A model generated the notes under the pieces. The model did not search any database. It was not told where the DNA came from and was given only the letters and a program-made list of their open reading frames with translations. Of a stretch of DNA of 8,190 nucleotides, positions 1 to 5,700 are shown one piece after another; positions within the stretch are counted from its first letter, which is position 1, and each line of letters opens with the position of its first letter. The position numbers and the translations under genes are program-made. This DNA comes from Desulfobacterales bacterium (GTDB lineage: Bacteria > Desulfobacterota > Desulfobacteria > Desulfobacterales > 4be13), in contig JAOZLU010000301.1 in the NCBI GenBank assembly GCA_029934695.1, positions 1 to 8,190 of the forward strand. Reading direction: 5' to 3'.

Positions 1-2
1 GA

Positions 3-122
3 TGTTTGATGTTTTGGGCAAGAATGAAGGATATCTTATTTATAATTTTTACCGCGGCTGTCAGCATTTTATTATTGACCGCACTATTATATCATGTTAT
101 TTTCCCTCCGATTTGTTTATAA
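3..122 (+). CDS. C-terminal end of an unidentified membrane protein (5' partial)
   Basis: The frame beginning at base 3 is open to a TAA at 120-122 and gives 39 residues. Most of them form one strong hydrophobic segment (ILFIIFTAAVSILLLTALLY) preceded by a short charged stretch (WARMKD). That is what the last transmembrane helix of an integral membrane protein looks like, and the stop falls just before the non-coding repeat DNA. The gene would begin left of the window. It could instead be a tiny 32-residue membrane peptide starting at the ATG at 24, but no clear ribosome binding site precedes that ATG. The family cannot be recognised from so little sequence. An overlapping frame at 2-259 is longer but runs through the palindromic repeat and has no protein-like pattern, so I prefer this one. 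Confidence 0.35.
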   Translation, partial: CLMFWARMKDILFIIFTAAVSILLLTALLYHVIFPPICL

Positions 123-136
123 GTACCCGGATGAAC

Positions 137-178
137 GCGGATGAGTCCGGCAGACAGGCCGTCTGCGCTCATCTGCGC
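137..178. repeat. Imperfect nested inverted repeat
   Basis: The inner stem is CAGAC (151-155) with GTCTG (161-165) around a 5-base loop. The outer stem is GATGAG (140-145) with CTCATC (168-173), extended by GCG (137-139) against CGC (176-178) with a small bulge. The GCGGATGAG and CTCATCTGCGC arms resemble short palindromic intergenic repeats scattered in many environmental proteobacterial genomes. I infer a REP-like dispersed element or a structured 3' end for the upstream transcript. Only one copy lies in this window. Confidence 0.4.
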
Positions 179-284
179 TTCACAATGAAAATCGAGTTTC
201 ATATAATATGGTCAGTTCTGATCTTCAGTTGCATGATTTTGGCCACAATATCATCCTGAAAGCATCGGGATCGTAAACTTGCCC

Positions 285-320
285 CCGCTCGGCCCGGATT
301 GGCAAATCCGGTGGAAGCGG
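285..320. repeat. Compound hairpin (palindromic intergenic element)
   Basis: A perfect 7-bp stem CCGGATT (294-300) / AATCCGG (305-311) encloses the loop GGCA. A second stem, CCGCT (285-289) / AGCGG (316-320), lies outside it, so the two could stack into one longer hairpin with small internal loops. No T-run follows, which argues against an ordinary terminator. It may be a dispersed repeat or a structured leader element. Its function is unknown. Confidence 0.4.
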
Positions 321-378
321 TAATGAGAAAAGTTTTGTAATCTCAAATACATAAGAACAAAATCTGATCCACTCTGCC

Positions 379-398
379 ATTCCCGTAAAAGCGGGAAT
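379..398. repeat. dRS3-like 20-bp palindrome (ATTCCC-N8-GGGAAT)
   Basis: Bases 379-384 (ATTCCC) and 393-398 (GGGAAT) are perfect inverted repeats around 8 bases, and the stem extends one more G:C pair to 385/392. This exactly fits the ATTCCC-N8-GGGAAT form of the dRS3 element described in Neisseria, where copies are abundant and serve as target sites for filamentous prophage integration. Similar palindromes are scattered between genes in other proteobacteria. The resemblance is seen directly. Any shared function here is inference. Confidence 0.5.
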
Positions 399-438
399 CC
401 GGAAATGACAGGAGGCATTCTGATTTTAAAATTACTAA

Positions 439-444
439 TATAAT
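439..444 (+). promoter_or_regulatory. Perfect -10-like hexamer just before the permease start
   Basis: TATAAT ends 7 nt before the ATG at 452, so transcription from it would begin at or almost at the start codon. The expected -35 position (about 416-421, CATTCT) does not match TTGACA. The surrounding sequence is A+T-rich, so a chance match is quite possible. It is listed because the gene also lacks a Shine-Dalgarno sequence, which fits a leaderless message. Confidence 0.3.
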
Positions 445-451
445 AAAATAA

Positions 452-1681
452 ATGTCAGCAAACGATTATATTCTGATTATAGGTTATATCTTCGGTTTTT
501 ACATGGCTTGGAACATCGGAGCCAATGATGTCGCAAACTCTATGGCTTCAGCCGTCGGGGCCAAAGCGATTACGATTCGCCAGGCGGTCTTCATTGCCGG
601 GATATTGAATGTTTTGGGTGCCACATTTATCGGCTCCCATGTAACAAATACAATCCGCAAAGGGATTGTTTCAACCGAAATCCTCAGCGATCCCCACCTG
701 GCTCTTATCGGTGCGCTTTCTGCGCTGCTTGCCGCGGCCCTGTGGGTTTCCTTTGCAACCTGGAAATCTCTGCCGGTTTCCACAACCCATTCCATTGTCG
801 GTGCCATGATCGGTTTCGGCATCATGGCAGGCGGTTTTTCAGTAATCAACTGGATAAAACTTGGCGCTGTAGTGCTGAGTTGGATCATTTCCCCTGTTTT
901 CAGCCTTGTCATTGCTTATTGCATGTTTAAAATAATTATAAGACTGATACTCTGTAAAAAGGATACTTATATCCATGCGCTGAAATTGTCCCCGTTTTTT
1001 ATAGGGATTGCCTTTTTTGTTGTTGTTTTGTCATTTCTGTTTAAAACGCCTCTGGGCAAAAAACTTTCAATAGAGATGCCTGCTGCATTGCTCATATCGC
1101 TTATTCTGGCCGCCCTGGTCGGCTTCGCAGGAATGAAACTTTTAGGCAAATTTGTTAAAAAAATAAACTCAGACGGTGCGGAAGAGATTTTCCGGCGCAT
1201 TCAGATCGGAACATCCTGCTATGTTGCCCTGGCTCAGGGCGCAAACGATGTCGCCAATGCCATCGGCCCCCTTGCCGTCATCTACTTTCTGGTCAACGAA
1301 GGCAACGTGGGGGCCACAGTGCCAGTGCCTGTTTTCCTGCTTATGTTCGGAGGTGTCGGTATCGCCTTCGGAGTATCTATGGCAGGATATCGGGTAATGG
1401 ACACCTTGGGAACAAAAATTACCACTTTGACCAATACACGCGGGTTCTGTGTTGATTTTGCAGCAGCAACCACGGTGCTTATAGCCTCAAAATTGGGGCT
1501 CCCGGTTTCCACAACTCACGCGGCAGTGGGCGGTGTCATAGGAGTCGGCCTTGCACGCGGGCTCGAAGCTGTCAACTTCAGAATCATTTTCAAAATCATG
1601 ATTTACTGGGTTCTGACCCTGCCGGCCTCGGCTGTTACCAGCATGATAATATTCAAAATCCTTCAACTCTTTTTATTTTAA
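452..1681 (+). CDS. pit: PiT-family inorganic phosphate permease
   Basis: This is an inner-membrane permease of the PiT/PHO4 family (PF01384), whose members import inorganic phosphate by ion symport, usually with protons, as metal-phosphate. At 409 residues it is a compact bacterial form; E. coli PitA is about 500. Both halves of the family's internal duplication are present. GANDVANS is at residues 23-30 and GANDVANAIG begins at residue 263. LPVSTTH is at residues 107-113 and again at 350-356. About ten hydrophobic segments are visible, with a more polar loop around residues 165-175 and another near 235-255. The ATG at 452 is directly preceded by an in-frame TAA (449-451), so the protein cannot start earlier, and MSANDYILIIGY is a normal PiT N-terminus. 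No Shine-Dalgarno is visible. The neighbouring DUF47 gene supports a phosphate role. Some PiT homologues move sulfate (CysP of Bacillus), which sequence alone does not exclude in a possible sulfate reducer. Confidence 0.93.
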   Translation: MSANDYILIIGYIFGFYMAWNIGANDVANSMASAVGAKAITIRQAVFIAGILNVLGATFIGSHVTNTIRKGIVSTEILSDPHLALIGALSALLAAALWVSFATWKSLPVSTTHSIVGAMIGFGIMAGGFSVINWIKLGAVVLSWIISPVFSLVIAYCMFKIIIRLILCKKDTYIHALKLSPFFIGIAFFVVVLSFLFKTPLGKKLSIEMPAALLISLILAALVGFAGMKLLGKFVKKINSDGAEEIFRRIQIGTSCYVALAQGANDVANAIGPLAVIYFLVNEGNVGATVPVPVFLLMFGGVGIAFGVSMAGYRVMDTLGTKITTLTNTRGFCVDFAAATTVLIASKLGLPVSTTHAAVGGVIGVGLARGLEAVNFRIIFKIMIYWVLTLPASAVTSMIIFKILQLFLF

Positions 1682-1795
1682 AAAGCAGTTTACCAGTTAT
1701 CAGTTACCGGCCAACCGGCTGTGCACACAGATGAAAATCTGAAGATGTCGGGAACATAGTCAGTAACTTACATTGATTTACATAGGAGGTCAACT
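1682..1795 (+). other. Intra-operon gap with short repeats and weak hairpins
   Basis: The 114 bases between the permease and the accessory gene hold no gene. AGTT appears in tandem with ACC/ATC spacers at about 1688-1708. A 4-bp CCGG/CCGG dyad (1707-1718) and a small CAGAT-GAAA-ATCTG hairpin (1728-1741) follow. None has a stable stem plus T-run, so I see no transcription terminator, and read-through from the permease into the accessory gene is likely. Confidence 0.45.
1784..1790 (+). promoter_or_regulatory. Strong ribosome binding site of the DUF47 gene
   Basis: AGGAGGT lies 5 bases before the ATG at 1796. It is close to the ideal anti-16S complement and fixes the start codon. It contrasts with the permease gene upstream, which has no such site. 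Confidence 0.85.
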
Positions 1796-2464
1796 ATGCG
1801 TATTCCATTTCTTTCACTATTTATAAGCTCCCCGTTTGACGGCCTTCAGGAACATGCGGAAAAAGTCAAGGAATGTGCATGGACTTTTCAGCAGGCCATA
1901 GAGTGCTATGCTTCGGAGAAATGTAAAACATTTGAGGAACTCAGGCAGGAGGTCGGTCGGCTGGAAAGCGAGGCTGATGCCATAAAACGGCGCATACGGG
2001 GCCATATTCCCAAAGGAACCCTGATGCCTGTGGACAAATTCCAGTTGTTCAGATATTTGAGAGAACAGGACGGTGTTCTGGATTCGGTGGAAGATGCCCT
2101 GAACTGGATTTCTTACAAACCCGAACCGGGGATCCCGGAAGAACTCGAAAAAGAGTTTTTCCTTCTGATTGATGCAACCATCGAACCGATAGAAGAACTG
2201 GCCAGAATGACCGCTGAGGCAAGGAAGTACTTTAAAAATTTCTCAGAGAAACAACGGAATCTTGTGAAAGATATCATCCGCAACCTGCGGCAAAAGGAAC
2301 ATGAGGCAGACAAGGCAGAAGAAATAATAAAAAAGAAGGTCTTTCATATAAACACAGATCCGGTTACCATATTTCATATCGTCAGACTGGTTGAAACAAT
2401 CGGCTCCATTGCGGATCATGCTGAAAATGCCGGCGATATGATGCGGGCAATGCTTGCAAGGTAG
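1796..2464 (+). CDS. DUF47 / PhoU-like phosphate transport accessory protein
   Basis: This 222-residue, mostly helical, soluble protein belongs to the DUF47 family (PhoU_div, TIGR00153), relatives of PhoU that are often encoded beside PiT permeases and thought to regulate them ('Pit accessory protein'). Four E/D-xxx-D motifs of the PhoU metal-cluster type are visible: E57-D61, D92-D96, E168-D172 and E210-D214. They are spaced as two pairs in the two halves of the protein, as expected for two three-helix bundles. The family hallmark around residues 57-80 (ESEAD, IPKGTLMP) is intact. There is no signal peptide or membrane segment, so it should act in the cytoplasm at the inner face of the permease. 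The length is typical. The start is fixed by the AGGAGGT five bases upstream. The gene is probably co-transcribed with pit. In the often-cited rhizobial arrangement the accessory gene comes first, but here it comes second. Confidence 0.9.
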   Translation: MRIPFLSLFISSPFDGLQEHAEKVKECAWTFQQAIECYASEKCKTFEELRQEVGRLESEADAIKRRIRGHIPKGTLMPVDKFQLFRYLREQDGVLDSVEDALNWISYKPEPGIPEELEKEFFLLIDATIEPIEELARMTAEARKYFKNFSEKQRNLVKDIIRNLRQKEHEADKAEEIIKKKVFHINTDPVTIFHIVRLVETIGSIADHAENAGDMMRAMLAR

Positions 2465-2609
2465 TGCAAGGATTCGATAAAGTTCATAAAAAATGCTGAA
2501 CTCCTTCATTTTCCTGAGAACGGACTTCTGCAAATCACTTTTTCCCTGATGCCTCAGAAAACAATCCCTGATTATAATGTCTTTCGGAGGTTTACGCCAA
2601 CACGCGGGA

Positions 2610-2650
2610 AAGAAATCCGGTTTTTTCCGGCAGGAAAAAACCGGTTTCTT
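2610..2650. terminator. Strong bidirectional hairpin terminator
   Basis: A 12-bp perfect stem (2617-2628 with 2633-2644, CCGGTTTTTTCC / GGAAAAAACCGG) closes on the loop GGCA. Past a single bulged T (2616) it continues as six more pairs (AAGAAA 2610-2615 with TTTCTT 2645-2650). The A/T tracts give a T-rich 3' side on both strands. The element sits between two converging genes, ending at 2464 (+) and 2716 (-), where a shared two-way terminator is expected. Confidence 0.8.
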
Positions 2651-2707
2651 CTGATTTCTGACCTGAAATCAGCGAGATTCAAAAAATCCGCTGATTCTGA
2701 GGTTCAG
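2651..2707. other. Second palindromic region with two mutually exclusive hairpins
   Basis: CTGATTTC (2651-2658) can pair with GAAATCAG (2665-2672). Alternatively AATCAGCG (2667-2674) pairs with CGCTGATT (2689-2696), extended on the outside by CTGACCT (2658-2664) against AGGTTCAG (2700-2707) with one bulge. The two structures share bases and cannot both form. On the minus strand this region begins 9 bases after the stop codon of the giant gene, so it may stabilise the 3' end of that message or add to termination. Confidence 0.4.
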
Positions 2708-2715
2708 GATGCTGC

Positions 2716-5700
2716 TCAGTGAACGGTTTTGCTGTTCACCACCGACATGATGTCAAGCACGGTGATGCAGCCGTCGTCATCAAGGTCGTAGAACGGGTCC
2801 CAATTTTCGCTGTCAACGCAAGCGTTCCATCGGGAGGATATTCGCACGATGTCGCTGTCATCAATGTCGCCGTCACCGTCAAAGTCGTAAGAGAGCGTTT
2901 CTTCGATGATTCCGAAATTAATGACTGCCGCCTCATCAGCAGCGGATGCGGATACAGATACATCGGCTTTGAGAACCTGATGGGCTTTGATTCCGATATT
3001 CATTGTTTCCGACTCAGTTTCGATACCATCCTGATACCGTTTCATTGTCACCTGACAGTTCTCGTTCTCCAGGCCGTGCAGGACAAGACGGTAATCGTAT
3101 TCCCCTTCTCCGTAGTCAGGCAGGGAGATCATCTGGTGTCCGTTTTCATGGAACATCAGCGAGGCTCCGGGAATGTGCCCGCCTTCCTTTCCGATCATTC
3201 TGCCTTGGGAATCATACACCATCAGGTCGGCACTGCCGTCAATTTCCACGGAGAAGACCGGGGCGTCAGGCGTCACGACATGCTCCAAGATCAGCTTGCC
3301 GAGTTCCGAGTCTCTCCAGTCAGTCCATCTGTCATCCCGCCTCTTTTTCCTGCTTCTCTCCGGAGGGTTGACCAACGAATCCAAAGAGGGAACCGCGTTG
3401 ACCGTCGCGCCGGTGATCTTGACGATCAGGTCGTTGTAGTCCCGATCACTGTCTGGGCTTCTCAGGTCTATGTCTTCATACACGAAGGCCTTGCCCATCT
3501 TGCTGATCTCCGCGACTTGGCCCAGATGCAACCCATAATCCGCATTCGGGGATATGATCGAAAACAGAGGGCGTTTCTCTCGTTCATCGCTAAAAGGATC
3601 TTCAGCCGCCTCCTCAAACGAGGCATTGGGAATCAGGATGGTGGCAATCCGATCTCCCGGAGCCATATCAAGATATTTCGTTCCGAGATAGGGGCCATTA
3701 TTATGATCTCCCCGCTCATCCTCGAATACCCCTCTGAAACGTGCGCCTTCCTTCCGATCCGAAAACACAATATGGCCTTCCGCTGTGTTTGATCTGGCCC
3801 GCCGGATCGCTTCTATTATAAAATCGTACTTTGTCAGGGATTCCATTCTGGTGAGGCTGAATATCCCAAACTCACCCTTGTAATAGCCTCCGCCGTCATA
3901 CAGCCAGTCTATCTTTACAAGGCCCTCATCTCCCACGATGAACACACCGGCTTTAAATGCCAAGTTCGGCACTGATGTCTTTTCATGCGGATCTGACCAG
4001 CCTTTATATTCCACCCAGGCTTTGTACTCCTCAATGTTGGTGTAGCCGTCTCTGTCCGGGTCATTCCATGCGTCATCCGCCAATGGGTCCAGTTTCTGCC
4101 AGACCTCCCAGGCATCTGTCATGCCATCCCCGTCGCTGTCTGACGCGTCGGTCACGCCATCACAGATGGCGATGTCTGTGCCAGGACATGTTCCATACAT
4201 CAGCTCGATCACATCCGGCAGGCCATCGCCATCCGTGTCTTTGGGATATTCATCAGGCACGGACTCCGCTTTGTTCGGATCACTTCCAGCCTCAAATTCC
4301 TGGAGATTGGTGAACCCGTCAAGGTCAGGATCGTCGGATGGGTCATCTATGTCGTGCCAAATCTCCCATCCGTCTTTGATGCCGTCCTTGTCACTGTCTG
4401 ACTTGCTCGGATTTGTGCCATAAACATCCGTCTCCACCCTGTCTGGCAACCCATCGTTATCCGAATCCTTGGGCTGATAAGGTTCAGGTATGGATTCCCA
4501 ATCCAGCGGATGGCTTCCGGCCTTGAACTCCTCAAGGTTGGTGAAGCCGTCTTCGTCCAAGTCGTCATCTGCCAGCAGGTCTCCCAAGCCGTCAGGGTCA
4601 TGGGAGCGTTCCCAGACATCGGACATACCATCATCATCCGCATCCTCATTGAAATCTATGAGACACGCCCCAGAAGATGGATTATCTGGCGTGGAATCAG
4701 CATCCAGCGGGTCGCTTCCAGCATTGGATTCCTGAAAATTGGTAAATCCGTCGCCATCTGCGTCATCCTCTGCCTCATCTGTAGATGAAGGCTCAAATCC
4801 GTGACAGACTTCCCAACCGTCTGTCATGCCGTCATCATCCGTATCCGCCTTATCCTTGCTGGTCCCGTAATCTGCTTCAAGCACATCAGGCAGGCCATCC
4901 TCATCCAAATCTTCCGGCTGATACGGGACAGGTACGGAATCCGAATCGTTCGGATCGCTTCGGAACTCGAACTCCTCAAGGTTGGTGAAGGTGTCTCCAT
5001 CCGCATCATCCATAGGATCATCCACTCCGTTGAAGAACTCCCACCCGTCCGTCATCCCGTCAGCATCCTCATCCGCCACTTTCGGGTCATTTACGAGTTC
5101 TTTTTCCACCACATCCGGCATGCCGTCATCGTCCGAATCTATGGGGCGATGGGAATTGGGCATGTCATCCGGATCATTGGAATTGGTCCTGGCCTCGTAC
5201 TCCTCAAGGTTGGAGAACTCGTCTCCGTCCGGATCGTCATGGCCATCCTTCTTTTTGGCCGGATCCAGTCCGTGATAGACTTCCCAGCCATCTCTGATGC
5301 CGTCGCCGTCGCTGTCCGGGTTGTCAGGGTCGGTTCCGTACTTTTCTTCCTCTACAACATCTGGGAGTCCGTCATTATCCGAATCTTCAGGATACTCAGA
5401 AGGCGGATAGTCAGGATTGGAGTTCGCATCAAAAGGATCGGTCCCTGCCTCAGATTCCTCCAGGTTGGAAAATTCGTCTCCATCTGAATCTTCAGACGAA
5501 TCGTTAGCCATGTTCGGATCCAAGCCGTAGTAAACTTCCCATCCATCATTCAGACCATCACCGTCTGTATCCGGATTATCTGATCCGGTTTCATACTTCT
5601 CCTCAATCACATCCGGCAGACCATCGCCATCGGTGTCTTTCCAATAGACATCAGGCAGGGATGTTGCATCATGCGGATCGGTTCCTGCGTTGAACTCATG

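Larger units (their letters stand above)
123..451. other. Non-coding intergenic region with three palindromic elements
   Basis: This 329-base gap lies between the probable end of the left-edge gene and the phosphate permease. I find no credible coding frame in it. It holds an imperfect inverted repeat near 137-178, a compound hairpin at 285-320, a perfect 20-bp palindrome at 379-398, and an A+T-rich final 30 bases with a -10-like hexamer. None of the hairpins is followed by a clear T-run, so they look more like dispersed repeat elements than terminators. Confidence 0.6.

Noticed and set aside
2..259. 85-codon frame on the + strand at the left edge
   Set aside because: It crosses the palindromic repeat, has no domain-like pattern, and overlaps a frame with a clear hydrophobic helix ending at 122.
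499..912. 137-codon - strand frame inside the permease gene
   Set aside because: The + strand carries intact PiT signatures, so this is the complement of a real gene.
1707..1741. Small dyads considered as a terminator between permease and accessory gene
   Set aside because: Stems are only 4-5 bp and no T-run follows.
2719..3792. 357-codon + strand frame opposite the 3' end of the giant gene
   Set aside because: The opposite strand encodes recognisable DUF4114 and dockerin motifs in one continuous frame, so this is a shadow.
4801..5487. 228-codon + strand frame opposite the calcium repeats
   Set aside because: Its Ile/Arg/His-rich periodic sequence is the antisense of the Asp-rich repeats, which rarely produce stops in that frame. 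No ribosome binding site or protein pattern.
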